Source of the DNA: DASZMJ01 sp035551935 | GTDB lineage: Bacteria; Planctomycetota; Planctomycetia; Isosphaerales; Isosphaeraceae | Length of the DNA stretch: 24,727 bases | NCBI GenBank assembly: GCA_035551935.1 | Contig: DASZMJ010000595.1 | Coordinates: 1 to 24,727 of the forward strand | Direction: 5' to 3' | Shown here: positions 14,167-21,447 of the stretch, in pieces | Layout of the letters: each line of letters starts with the position of its first letter | Numbering within the stretch: the stretch's first letter is position 1 | Translations under genes and position numbers: made by a program | Notes under the pieces: generated by a model | Database searches by the model: none | Seen by the model: only the letters and a program-made list of their open reading frames with translations | Told to the model about the DNA's origin: nothing

Positions 14167-15396
14167 ATGCGACACGAACGGTCCGCGCGGCTGGCCTGCC
14201 TCGCCCTCGCCGCGGCGTTGGCCCTGCCCGCCCCGGCCACCGCGCAGCCAGGGCCCGGGACGGCCCAACAACCCGAGAAACCGGCCCCGAGGCCGAAACC
14301 CCCGTTCGTCAGCCCCGCCGCCGCCAAGACCTGGATGAGGCTGAATCAGCCGGTCGTCATCCCGTTCGAGAACGAGACGCCGCTGAGCGAGGTCGTCAAG
14401 TACATCAAGAACGCCACCTCCAGCGGCCCCGGCGACCCCGGCATCCCGGTCTGGGTCAATCCGAAGGGGCTCAAGAAGCAGCAGAAGGTGATGGAATCGA
14501 CCATCACCGTCAACCTGGAGGGCGTGCCGCTGGCCACATCGCTCCGCCTGATGCTCGACCAGCTTGATCTCACCTATTTCGTCAGCAAGGACGGCCTCCT
14601 CATGATCGATTCCGAGGATGCCCCGCCACCCCGCGACCGCGTCGCGCCGCTGTCGGACAAGGCGGCCAGGACGTGGCTGAAGCTGGCGCAGGCCGTGGAC
14701 ATCCCCTTCGAGAACGAGACCCCGCTCAGCGACGTCCTCAAGTTCGTCCGGTCGAGCACCGTCGAGGGCAAGGACTCGGGCGTGCCGATCTACGTCGACC
14801 CCGCCGGCCTCCAGAAGGCCGACCGGACCGCGGAATCCACCGTGACCCTCCAGATCGAGGGCGTCCCGCTGGGCCGTTCCTTGCGGATGATGCTCGAACA
14901 GATTGGCCTGGATTATTACGTCAGCGAGGACGGCCTCCTCTTCATCACGAACAGGGACGCCGAGGTCTTCCAGGATCTCGCCGCCGAGGCCGAGGCAGGC
15001 AGTGTCGAGGACGCCCTCCGGGACGCAAAGAAGGAGATCGAGGCGATCCTCAAGGAGCTCGAGGAGCTCAAGAAGGCTCGGAAGGAGAAGGCCGGCGAGG
15101 GGGCCAAGGACAAGCTTGAGTCGCTTCGCAAGGAGCTCGACGAGCTCAAGAAGGCCCAGGAGGGAGTCAAGATCGAGTCGCTCCGCGAGCGGCTCGAGGA
15201 GTTCAAGAGAGCCCGGGAGGAGCAGATCGACAAGCTGATGAAGGCCCCCAGGCTCGAACCGCTCCGCCTCCAGTTCCCGGAGCTCAAGGCGGCCGACGAG
15301 GTGGCCAAGCCCGAACTCGAACCGCTCCGCCTGCAGTTCCCGGAGCTCAAGAAGAACCTCGGAGAGGAGACCAAGGATAGGCAGGGCACCCCCTGA
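14167..15396 (+). CDS. Secreted protein with two STN-like modules and a coiled coil
   Basis: The product is 409 aa. ATG 14167 has AAGGAG 8 bases upstream. Residues 1-27 form a Sec signal peptide (LALAAALALPAPATAQ). Two homologous modules follow, each with IPFENETPLS (at ~65 and ~179), a V/IxVxxxGLxK segment, then ESTITVNLEGVPL or ESTVTLQIEGVPL, and LRLMLDQLDLTYFVSKDGLL or LRMMLEQIGLDYYVSEDGLL. This resembles the short N-terminal domain of secretins and TonB receptors. Residues ~273-365 are a charged heptad-like coiled coil (ELEELKKARKEK, LRKELDELKKAQ). The tail has two copies of LEPLRLQFPELK. I do not recognise a named family; a periplasmic assembly or scaffold role is inference. It converges on the next gene with a 4-base gap. 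Confidence 0.82.
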   Translation: MRHERSARLACLALAAALALPAPATAQPGPGTAQQPEKPAPRPKPPFVSPAAAKTWMRLNQPVVIPFENETPLSEVVKYIKNATSSGPGDPGIPVWVNPKGLKKQQKVMESTITVNLEGVPLATSLRLMLDQLDLTYFVSKDGLLMIDSEDAPPPRDRVAPLSDKAARTWLKLAQAVDIPFENETPLSDVLKFVRSSTVEGKDSGVPIYVDPAGLQKADRTAESTVTLQIEGVPLGRSLRMMLEQIGLDYYVSEDGLLFITNRDAEVFQDLAAEAEAGSVEDALRDAKKEIEAILKELEELKKARKEKAGEGAKDKLESLRKELDELKKAQEGVKIESLRERLEEFKRAREEQIDKLMKAPRLEPLRLQFPELKAADEVAKPELEPLRLQFPELKKNLGEETKDRQGTP

Positions 15397-15400
15397 AGCG

Positions 15401-15703
15401 TCAGCCCCCGGCGGCGAGCTTGCGGAGGTAGTCCCAGGTGTAGAGGCCGGAGCCGTGGCCGTCGTTCCAGACGAGGCGGACGGCGTAGTTGCCGACGGCC
15501 TCCATCCCCTCGAGCTGGAGGTCGGGCCGGATCGACTCGGGCTGGATGATCCGCTCGCCGGTCCACTCGTCGCGGCACGCGGCGCACGGGCATTGCGCCC
15601 GGACGTCGCGATAGGCGAGGCGATCGGCTTGGTCGTCGTCCCAGACCAGCTCGAGGACCTGCTCCGCCTGCCGGGCGCGGATGTCGGTCGGTGGTTCGCT
15701 CAT
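15401..15703 (-). CDS. DUF971-domain protein
   Basis: The product is 100 aa from ATG 15703 (MSEPPTDIRARQAEQVLELVW). The pattern is that of DUF971, the domain also found at the N-terminus of gamma-butyrobetaine hydroxylase: LELVWDDDQADRLAYRDVRAQCPCAACRDEWTG, with Cys-x-Cys-x-x-Cys and a distal segment VGNYAVRLVWNDGHGSGLYTWDYLR. In bacteria, stand-alone DUF971 genes often lie near Mrp/ApbC Fe-S carrier genes; here mrp starts about 690 bases away on the other strand. The Cys residues may bind zinc or an Fe-S cluster. The molecular role is not established. Confidence 0.9.
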   Translation of the reverse strand: MSEPPTDIRARQAEQVLELVWDDDQADRLAYRDVRAQCPCAACRDEWTGERIIQPESIRPDLQLEGMEAVGNYAVRLVWNDGHGSGLYTWDYLRKLAAGG

Positions 15704-15823
15704 CGGCGCGGGCTCGCTTCGGGCATGGGGAATTCGCCCCGAGCGTAGCAGAATCGCCCGGGGGTGGGAACGGCCGCGATGTCCTCGCCTCGGCCTCGGG
15801 GGCTCGCCCGGGACGACCCTGGG

Positions 15824-15832
15824 TGGTAAAAT
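15824..15832 (+). promoter_or_regulatory. Candidate extended -10 promoter for the receiver-like/mrp genes
   Basis: TGGTAAAAT at 15824-15832 is a TGn-extended -10 with 5 of 6 consensus bases, in otherwise very GC-rich DNA. It lies 38 bases before the GTG start at 15870. No good -35 hexamer is present, as is usual for extended -10 promoters. It would drive the 15870 gene and mrp. Confidence 0.4.
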
Positions 15833-15869
15833 CCGACGGGGGCGAGGGTAACGGGGGACGTCGGCGGCC

Positions 15870-16409
15870 GTGCGACAGGTCTTGGTGGCGATCCACGAGC
15901 GGCGAGCGAACTGGGCCCGGCAGCTCCGGCCGAGGTTGGCCGACGGGCCCGCGCCGATCCAGTGGGCCGAGTCGCGGTCGGCCGGTGAGCTGGTCGCGGC
16001 CGTGGCCGGCGCGGCGTGCCCGGTAGTCGTCATCGACGTCGGCGCCCGGCCGCGCGGGGCGCTCGAGGCGCTCGACGCCGCGGTCCGGGCGGCGCCCAAC
16101 GCCCTGGTGCTGGTGCTCGACGCCGCCGCCCGGCCCGAGGTCGAGACCTTCGCCCGCGAGCTGGGGGCGACCGACGTGCTCGGCGGCCACTGGCCGCCGC
16201 CGGCCGTCGCCGACCGCGTCGCCCGCTGGCTCCCCCTGGCCCGCCGTCGCGCCGAGGCCGACGGCTGGTCCCCCAACCCCCCCCTGCCCGTCCCCCCCTG
16301 GGAATTCGACCGGAATCGCCCGACGGAATCGACCCCGAACCCAAGCTCCGCACCCCCGCCATCGCCCCACGACCGAGGAATACCCCGCGATGCCCGCGAT
16401 ACCGACTGA
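15870..16409 (+). CDS. Receiver-like hypothetical protein, overlaps mrp
   Basis: The product is 179 aa with a GTG start (VRQVLVAIHERRANWARQL). Residues ~1-130 alternate short hydrophobic strands and Ala-rich helices (VLVAIHE, CPVVVIDVGARP, NALVLVLDAAA, LGATDVLGGHW) like a response-regulator receiver or other Rossmann-type domain. VVIDVG near residue 52 would be the site of the phospho-acceptor Asp, but the full acidic pocket and the conserved lysine are not clear, so it may be a pseudo-receiver. The last ~45 residues are Pro/Arg-rich and low complexity. The 3' end overlaps the mrp start by 20 bases, which suggests translational coupling. No output domain is present. Coding status rests on the strand pattern and operon position. 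Confidence 0.6.
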   Translation: MRQVLVAIHERRANWARQLRPRLADGPAPIQWAESRSAGELVAAVAGAACPVVVIDVGARPRGALEALDAAVRAAPNALVLVLDAAARPEVETFARELGATDVLGGHWPPPAVADRVARWLPLARRRAEADGWSPNPPLPVPPWEFDRNRPTESTPNPSSAPPPSPHDRGIPRDARDTD

Positions 16410-17469
16410 GCACGACGTCCTCACCGCATTGAAGGGGGTCAAGGACCCCGACCTCGGCCGCGACCTGGTCGACCTGGGCATGATCAAGGACGTCCGCGTC
16501 CAGGAAGGCTCGGTCAGCCTGACCGTCAACCTGACCACCCCCGCCTGCCCGCTCAAGGCCCAGATCGAGCGCGACGTCCGCGAGGCGCTCGCCGGCCGGC
16601 TCGGCCGCGACCTCCGCATCCACGTCAACATGACCGCCGAGGTCCGCGGCAAGGGGGTCAAGGACAAGGGGGACATCCCCGGCGTCAAGAACGTCCTGGC
16701 CGTCGGCTCGGGCAAGGGTGGCGTCGGCAAGTCGACGATGGCCGCGGCGATCGCCTACGGATTGCAATCCTATGGCGCCATGGTCGGCCTGATGGACGCC
16801 GACGTCTACGGCCCGTCGATCCCCCACCTCGTCGGCGCCAAGGGCCGGCCGATGGCCCGCGGCGAGCGGATCCAGCCGATCGAGGCCCACGGCCTGCGGG
16901 TCATGTCCACCGGCTTCCTGCTCGAGCCCGACGCCGCCGTCATCATGCGCGGGCCGATGCTCCACGGGATCATGCAGCAATTCCTTCATCAGGTCGACTG
17001 GGGCGAGCTGGACTACCTGATCATCGACCTGCCCCCCGGCACCGGCGACGTCCCGTTGAGCCTCTCGCAGGCCCTCCCCCTGACCGGCGCCGTGGTCGTC
17101 TGCACGCCGCAGGAGGTCGCGTTGCTCGACGCGGTCCGGGCCGTGTCGATGTTCCGCAAGCTGAACGTGCCGCTGCTGGGCATGGTCGAGAACATGAGCT
17201 TCCTCGACGTCCCCGGCGGCGAGCGGCTCTACCCCTTCGGCCACGGCGGCGCGAGGCGCAAGGCCGAGGAGTTGGGCGTCCCGTTCCTCGGCGCCGTGCC
17301 GCTCGTGATCAACCTCCGCGAGCGCGGCGACGCCGGCCAGCTCCACGACGCGCTGGCCCCCGACGCCCCCGCCCGCCCCCACCTCGCGGCCGTCGTCGAG
17401 GCCCTCGCCGCCCAGATCAGCATCCAGAACCTCAAGAAGACGAGGTTCCCGAAGCTGGAGATCCTGTAA
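16390..17469 (+). CDS. mrp: Mrp/ApbC-family P-loop ATPase (Fe-S cluster carrier)
   Basis: The product is 359 aa. Residues ~5-95 form a MIP18/DUF59 domain (VLTALKGVKDPDLGRDLVDLG ... TTPACPLK). Then come the deviant Walker A GSGKGGVGKST (~107-117), DADVYGPSIPHL and the Walker B-like YLIIDLPPGTGD. Mrp proteins hold and deliver [4Fe-4S] clusters. The usual C-terminal CxxC after ENMS is absent: here the segment is ENMSFLDVPGGERLYPFGHGG (about 267-287, quoted in part). Some Mrp homologues are known to lack it, so this need not mean loss of function. The last 15 or so codons lie in a sequence that recurs at 18039-18097, so the C-terminal tail may be repeat-derived. Its neighbourhood has a DUF971 gene. 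Confidence 0.93.
   Translation: MPAIPTEHDVLTALKGVKDPDLGRDLVDLGMIKDVRVQEGSVSLTVNLTTPACPLKAQIERDVREALAGRLGRDLRIHVNMTAEVRGKGVKDKGDIPGVKNVLAVGSGKGGVGKSTMAAAIAYGLQSYGAMVGLMDADVYGPSIPHLVGAKGRPMARGERIQPIEAHGLRVMSTGFLLEPDAAVIMRGPMLHGIMQQFLHQVDWGELDYLIIDLPPGTGDVPLSLSQALPLTGAVVVCTPQEVALLDAVRAVSMFRKLNVPLLGMVENMSFLDVPGGERLYPFGHGGARRKAEELGVPFLGAVPLVINLRERGDAGQLHDALAPDAPARPHLAAVVEALAAQISIQNLKKTRFPKLEIL
17407..17465 (+). repeat. Direct repeat copy A, at the 3' end of mrp
   Basis: About 59 bases ending just before the mrp stop match 18039-18097 at about 54 positions, including a 30-base identical core (17427-17456). This copy encodes the Mrp tail ...NLKKTRFPKL. The two copies bracket the cupin gene 632 bases apart. 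Confidence 0.85.
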
Positions 17470-17505
17470 GGGGCATTCCGTACGTCGTCGACGGCTTCTT
17501 TATGC

Positions 17506-17940
17506 ATGAATGATTCATTATTTAATATGGAATCGACAATCGTCGCTCCGCCGCTCGCCGGGCAGGTCCTCGGTCCCGTCGGCGGCGACTTCGTGATCGC
17601 CGAGTGGCGCGACGCGGGCGGCCCCGACGGGCCGCCACGCCTCATCGCCCCGCTCCACCTCCACCGTCGCGACGATGAGGCGTGGTATGTCCTCGAAGGT
17701 ACCTTGCGCGTCCGGGTCGGCGCCGACGTGGTCGAGGCTCGTGCGGGTTCCGGCGTCTTCGTCCCGAGGGGGACGCCGCACACCTACTGGAATCCCGGAC
17801 CCGCGCCCGCCCGATATCTGCTCGTCATGACCTCGAACATTTACCGCATGATCCAGGAAATCCACGCGCTGCAGGGCCGGACTCCCGACGCCCTCGGCGC
17901 GGTGTTCAGGAGGTACGACTCCGAACTCCTCGGCATGTAG
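17506..17940 (+). CDS. Single-domain cupin protein
   Basis: The product is 144 aa. Both cupin motifs are complete: HLHRRDDEAWYVLEG (H51, H53, E58) and GSGVFVPRGTPHTYWN (H92), giving the 3-His/1-Glu metal site. The family includes dioxygenases, isomerases and small-molecule binding proteins; the substrate cannot be told from sequence. The start is uncertain: ATG 17506 (MNDSLFNMEST) or ATG 17527, neither with a clear ribosome binding site. The first codons and upstream bases (17498-17527) are unusually AT-rich and contain the near-palindrome TGAATGATTCA (17507-17517). The gene lies between two copies of a ~59-bp direct repeat, which could mean that it was inserted or that the flanks were duplicated. 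Confidence 0.88.
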   Translation: MNDSLFNMESTIVAPPLAGQVLGPVGGDFVIAEWRDAGGPDGPPRLIAPLHLHRRDDEAWYVLEGTLRVRVGADVVEARAGSGVFVPRGTPHTYWNPGPAPARYLLVMTSNIYRMIQEIHALQGRTPDALGAVFRRYDSELLGM

Positions 17941-18038
17941 CGCCTGGGCCGATCCGCCCCCGATCGACCCCGGAGGATGTCCCCCGGACGGCATCTGCGA
18001 CGCGATCCCATCACCCAGGTCAGCCGGACACGTCGTGT

Positions 18039-18097
18039 GCCGCCCAGATCCGCATCCCGAACCTCAAGAAGACGAGGTTCCCGAAGCTCGAACTCCT
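18039..18097 (+). repeat. Direct repeat copy B, beyond the cupin gene
   Basis: This non-coding copy repeats the last ~59 bases of mrp with about five mismatches and a 30-base identical core (18059-18088). It runs directly into the 46-bp inverted repeat at 18097. It may be a displaced mrp 3' end or a member of a dispersed repeat family. Confidence 0.85.
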
Positions 18098-18194
18098 TGG
18101 AAAAAGTGCTGAGTGCTGAGTCACGAGTGCTGAGCGAAGAAATGCTGTTTTCTTCGCTCAGCACTCGTGACTCAGCACTCAGCACTTTTTCCAA
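18097..18194. repeat. Perfect 46-bp inverted repeat (long hairpin) between convergent genes
   Basis: The arms at 18097-18142 and 18149-18194 are exact reverse complements (46 of 46) with a 6-base loop (TGCTGT). Inside the arm the unit GTGCTGAG is repeated (GTGCTGAGTGCTGAGTCAC, then GAGTGCTGAGCG). The hairpin lies between the cupin gene (+) and the DUF433 gene (-), 9 bases from the end of the latter. It could block transcription from both sides, and the outer AAAAAG/CTTTTT gives a U-run in either direction. The exact arm identity suggests recent origin or active maintenance. Confidence 0.9.
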
Positions 18195-18203
18195 TGCACT
18201 TCT

Positions 18204-18761
18204 TTACACTTCGTCTTCGACCGTGTAGGCCAGGCACGCGCGGATGTCGTCGTCGGTCAGTTCGGGGTGGTCGCGGAGGATGTCGGCCCAGGACCAGCCG
18301 TCGACGATCAGGGAGACGACGTGGGCGACGGAGACCCAGGTGCCGCGGACGACGGGCGAGGTGTCGGAGACCTCCGGGTCGAACGCGAGCCGGTCGCGCC
18401 AGGGGGGGGCGGACTCGACCTGGGTCGCGACGGGGACGGCGGCGTCGGGCGGGCCTTCGGACGCGACGGCGACGACGGCCGAGGGCCGGGCGCGGAGGAG
18501 GTCGAAGGTGTCGAGGGCGGCCAGGAGCAGGGCGCGGGCGAGGTCGGCCCGGGCCCGGAGAAGTCGGCCTTCGCGGGCGTCGGCCGGCTCGGCCGAGGCG
18601 GCGGCCTCGAGCCGGCGGGCCGACCGGATCATCTGCTCGACGAAGAAGCCCTCGAGCGCCCCACGGGGGGCCAGCTCGCGGCGGAGCGCAGCGGCGAACG
18701 GCTCGATCGCGGTCGGGCCGGATTCGACGGGACAGGGGCAGGCGACCATCGGTTGGGCCAT
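18204..18761 (-). CDS. DUF433-domain protein
   Basis: The product is 185 aa from ATG 18761 (MAQPMVACPCPVESGPT), with AAGGA about 11 bases upstream. A longer in-frame start at 18902 is possible, but its extra sequence lacks support. Residues ~25-110 are helical and Ala/Arg/Leu-rich (LRRELAPRGALEGFFVEQMIRSARRLEAA). The C-terminal ~60 residues match DUF433: RLAFDPEVSDTSPVVRGTWVSVAHVVSLIVDGWSWADILRDHPELTDDDIRACLAY. This small helix-turn-helix-like domain often serves as antitoxin to a PIN-type toxin. No PIN gene is next to it, and the helical N-terminus is atypical for a simple antitoxin, so its role is open. Confidence 0.8.
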   Translation of the reverse strand: MAQPMVACPCPVESGPTAIEPFAAALRRELAPRGALEGFFVEQMIRSARRLEAAASAEPADAREGRLLRARADLARALLLAALDTFDLLRARPSAVVAVASEGPPDAAVPVATQVESAPPWRDRLAFDPEVSDTSPVVRGTWVSVAHVVSLIVDGWSWADILRDHPELTDDDIRACLAYTVEDEV

Positions 18762-18958
18762 GACAGGGCGGTCCTTTTCTTGGGGGCTCAGCTTCGTTGG
18801 TTCGACCGATCGACAACGTGCCTCGACGTCCGCGACCCGCGTCGCGACGCCCGTCCGGGACGCCCGGCGGGCCCTGTGGCGCCCCTCCGTCGTTCCCGAC
18901 ACCCCTTTAATCTCGTTTCGCGCGCCGGAAATTATTCCCGGAAAATCGGAAACTACAT

Positions 18959-18976
18959 CGTTTTTCCAAAAAAACG
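18959..18976 (-). terminator. Weak hairpin after the amidohydrolase gene
   Basis: CGTTTTT (18959-18965) and AAAAACG (18970-18976) form a 7-bp, AT-rich stem just past the stop of the - strand gene at 18982. On that strand it reads CG, seven T residues, then GG. A terminator role is possible but weak. The rest of 18762-18981 shows no gene; 18900-18960 is relatively AT-rich and could hold a promoter. Confidence 0.3.
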
Positions 18977-18981
18977 TCCGC

Positions 18982-20544
18982 TCAGGAGCCGCGGCGTAGC
19001 GCGCGGCCGGGGGTGGCGCCGGTCGGCTCGCCGTCGAGCAAGGCGAGGGTGCCGTTCACGAAAACGTGGCGGACCCCCTCGGCCAGGGTGCGGCCGGCGG
19101 CGTAGGTCGAGCGGTCGGCTACCGTGGCCGGGTCGAACAGCGCGAGGTCGGCGGCGAAGCCGGGGCGGACGAGGCCGCGGTCGGCCAGCCGGAACCGCCG
19201 CGCGGCGTGCGAGGCCAGGTGGGTGACGGCCGATGCCCAGTCGTAATCGCCGAGCTCGCGAGTGTGGCGGCCGAGATAGCGGGCGAAGGCCCCCCAGCCG
19301 CGGGGATGCGGGAAGCCGCCGCAATAGATGCCGTCGGAGCCGGCCATGTGCGACGGGTGCCGCAGGATCGCGCGGACGTCGTCGTCGGTCCGCTCGCCGG
19401 GGCGGAAGCCGACGATGCCGACGGCCATCCCCGAGTCGGCCAGGACTTCGCAGACGAAGTCGCCCGGCGACCGCCCCTCCTTCTCCGCCGCCTCGGTCAG
19501 CTTCCAGCCCTCGGCCCAGCGCCGCGACGGGTCGGCGACCATCGCCAATGTGATCTGGTCGAGCGCATAGGGGGTCGGCTTCGAGAACCACTCGGTGTTG
19601 AGCCGCGCGCGGATGGCCGGGTCGCGGAGGCGGGCGACCGTCGCGTCGATCCCACCCTCCTGGACCCAGGGTGGCAGCGCCACCATGCCGAGGATCGTGC
19701 TGCCGGCGAGGTACGGGTACGTGTCGAAGGTGAGGTCGACCCCGAGCGCGCGGGCCGAGTCGACCAAGGGGATCAGCAGGTCGGCCGCGCCGTTGTAGTG
19801 CGAGACGTGCGCCGCGACCCCGGAACGCCGGGCGGTCTCGACGACCTCGGCCATGCCGACCGGCGCCATCGCCCCGTAGCCGCGCATGTGGGTGACGTAG
19901 ATCCCGTCCTGCGCCGCGACCTCCTCGCAGAGCGCGGCCAGCTCGGTCGCGTCGGCGAACCGGCTCGGGATGTAGTCGAGCCCGCTGGAGAGCCCGACGG
20001 CCCCCGCCTCCATCCCCTCGCGCACCAGGCGCCGCATCGCCGCCAGCTCATCGGCCGATGCCGGGCCCGGGTCGAGCCCCTTGACCTCCATCCGCACGTT
20101 GCCGTTGGGGATCAGGTATGCGACGTTGATCGCGACGTTCCGATCGAACCGGCGCAAATACTCGTCGATCGAGTTCCAGTCGTAGCCGACGCCGTCGGGG
20201 TTGCCGTTGAACCCGGCGGTGTAACGTCGCATGTATTCCAACGTCGCGGGCGACGCCGGCGCGAACGAGCTGCCGTCCTGGCCGAGGATGTAGGTCGTCA
20301 CCCCCTGGCGCAACGCCGGCAGATGGACCGGGTCGGCCAGGAGCATCGCGTCACCATGCACATGTGCATCAATGAATCCGGGGGCGACATACAGGCCCGT
20401 CGCGTCGAGGACCCTCGGCGCCTCGACCCCCTCCAGCCGGCCGACGGCCCCGATCATCGTGTCGATCAGGCCCACGTCCGCCCGGAACGGCGGCCCTCCC
20501 GTGCCGTCGATCACCCAGCCGCCGTGGATCAAGAGGTCGAACAT
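18982..20544 (-). CDS. N-acyl-D-amino-acid deacylase-like amidohydrolase
   Basis: The product is 520 aa from ATG 20544 (MFDLLIHGGWVIDGTG). An in-frame ATG at 20574 would add ten residues; MFDLL fits the family's usual start. The fold is amidohydrolase (TIM barrel with a small beta domain): GFIDAHVHGD (H61, H63 metal ligands), then GAVGLSSGLDYIPSRFAD, YVTHMRGYG, HVSHYNG, and the catalytic acid region MAGSDGIYCGGFPHPRGWG. The C-terminus carries GFAADLALFDP. Family enzymes remove the acyl group from N-acyl-D-amino acids or dipeptide-like compounds. The metal-ligand cysteine of classic D-aminoacylases (NCG) is replaced by QDG (D90), so this belongs to a related subgroup and the substrate is uncertain. 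The glycosylase gene lies 66 bases upstream on the same strand. Confidence 0.9.
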   Translation of the reverse strand: MFDLLIHGGWVIDGTGGPPFRADVGLIDTMIGAVGRLEGVEAPRVLDATGLYVAPGFIDAHVHGDAMLLADPVHLPALRQGVTTYILGQDGSSFAPASPATLEYMRRYTAGFNGNPDGVGYDWNSIDEYLRRFDRNVAINVAYLIPNGNVRMEVKGLDPGPASADELAAMRRLVREGMEAGAVGLSSGLDYIPSRFADATELAALCEEVAAQDGIYVTHMRGYGAMAPVGMAEVVETARRSGVAAHVSHYNGAADLLIPLVDSARALGVDLTFDTYPYLAGSTILGMVALPPWVQEGGIDATVARLRDPAIRARLNTEWFSKPTPYALDQITLAMVADPSRRWAEGWKLTEAAEKEGRSPGDFVCEVLADSGMAVGIVGFRPGERTDDDVRAILRHPSHMAGSDGIYCGGFPHPRGWGAFARYLGRHTRELGDYDWASAVTHLASHAARRFRLADRGLVRPGFAADLALFDPATVADRSTYAAGRTLAEGVRHVFVNGTLALLDGEPTGATPGRALRRGS

Positions 20545-20610
20545 GGTGGGAGGGGTCGTCAGGGGCCAGGACAAGGGGTCGGGGCCGGAGATCGGTGGGA
20601 GGATGACACA

Positions 20611-21297
20611 TCAGTCCGGCGAAGGCAACGCTTGACCCCCGGAAGCCCCGGCCCCAGGACCCCGGCCCCCGGCCCGTTGAACTTCCAACATCCGCCAGAG
20701 GTACCACATGGCGAGGGTCCGATAGGGACGCCACGGCTCGGCCAGGGTGCGGCAGAGGTAGGGGTTGGGGAGATCGGGTAAATCAAAGTGATTGCGCAAC
20801 GCGACGCGCACACCGAGGTCGCCGACGGGCAGGACGTCGGGGCGGCCCAGCGCGAAGATCAGGAACATGTCGGCGGTCCAGCGGCCGATGCCCTTGACGC
20901 TCGTCAACCGCTCGACGATCGCCTCGTCGTCCAGGGCGCCGATGCGGGCCAAGGGGACGCGCCCGGTGGCGACCGCGTCGGCCAGGTCGAGCACATAGGC
21001 GACCTTGACCCGCGACAAGCCGACGCCGCGCAGGCCCTCGGCGCCGACGTCGAAGATCGCGGCGGGCGTCAGGGTTGCGCCGGCCCGCTCGCGGAGCCTG
21101 GCGGCGATGGAGGCGGCGGCCTTGGTCGAGATCTGCTGGCCGATGATCGCGCGGACCAGCGTGCCGAAGCGTTCCGGCGCCGGCTTCGGTCGGATGGCGC
21201 AGGGCGCGTGGCGGTCGATCATCGGGGGCCACCTCGGGTCGGTGGCTCGGAGGTGGGCGACGGCCGATTCCCACGGCCCGTGCGGTGTCCGTCCCAT
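20611..21297 (-). CDS. AlkA-type DNA-3-methyladenine glycosylase
   Basis: The product is 228 aa. It has the HhH-GPD fold: FGTLVRAIIGQQISTKAA near residue 45, then LTSVKGIGRWTADMFLIFALG (hairpin-helix-hairpin), and the catalytic Asp in LPVGDLGVR (D160). DLGVR is the position of Asp238 in E. coli AlkA. The length fits the shorter AlkA-like group without the N-terminal TBP-like domain. It removes alkylated purines from DNA in base excision repair. The tail (~205-228) is Gly-rich and low complexity. The start at 21297 is an ATG; there is no striking ribosome binding site, and MIDRHAP (~residue 26) is an alternative. It may be co-transcribed with the downstream amidohydrolase. Confidence 0.9.
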   Translation of the reverse strand: MGRTPHGPWESAVAHLRATDPRWPPMIDRHAPCAIRPKPAPERFGTLVRAIIGQQISTKAAASIAARLRERAGATLTPAAIFDVGAEGLRGVGLSRVKVAYVLDLADAVATGRVPLARIGALDDEAIVERLTSVKGIGRWTADMFLIFALGRPDVLPVGDLGVRVALRNHFDLPDLPNPYLCRTLAEPWRPYRTLAMWYLWRMLEVQRAGGRGPGAGASGGQALPSPD

Positions 21298-21396
21298 CGC
21301 GAGTCGGGGTTGGGTTGGTGCGTGCGGGAAGAATGCGACGAAGCCCCCGCCGATGGGCTGCCATCGACGAGGGCCGCGCGTGTCGTTGACGGATCG

Positions 21397-21428
21397 CGGC
21401 GACGGCCGGGGATGTCCGGCCGTCGCCG
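21397..21428 (-). terminator. Terminator-like hairpin after the PEP-CTERM gene
   Basis: CGGCGACGGCCGG (21397-21409) and CCGGCCGTCGCCG (21416-21428) form a perfect 13-bp GC stem with a 6-base loop, about 20 bases past the PEP-CTERM stop on the - strand. There is no T-tract, as in many high-GC terminators. Confidence 0.5.
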
Positions 21429-21447
21429 TGGTCGGGTTCCGGACCGC

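Noticed and set aside
18762..18902. Longer start (18902) for the DUF433 protein
   Set aside because: The extra 47 residues are Arg-rich with no conserved pattern, while ATG 18761 has AAGGA upstream.
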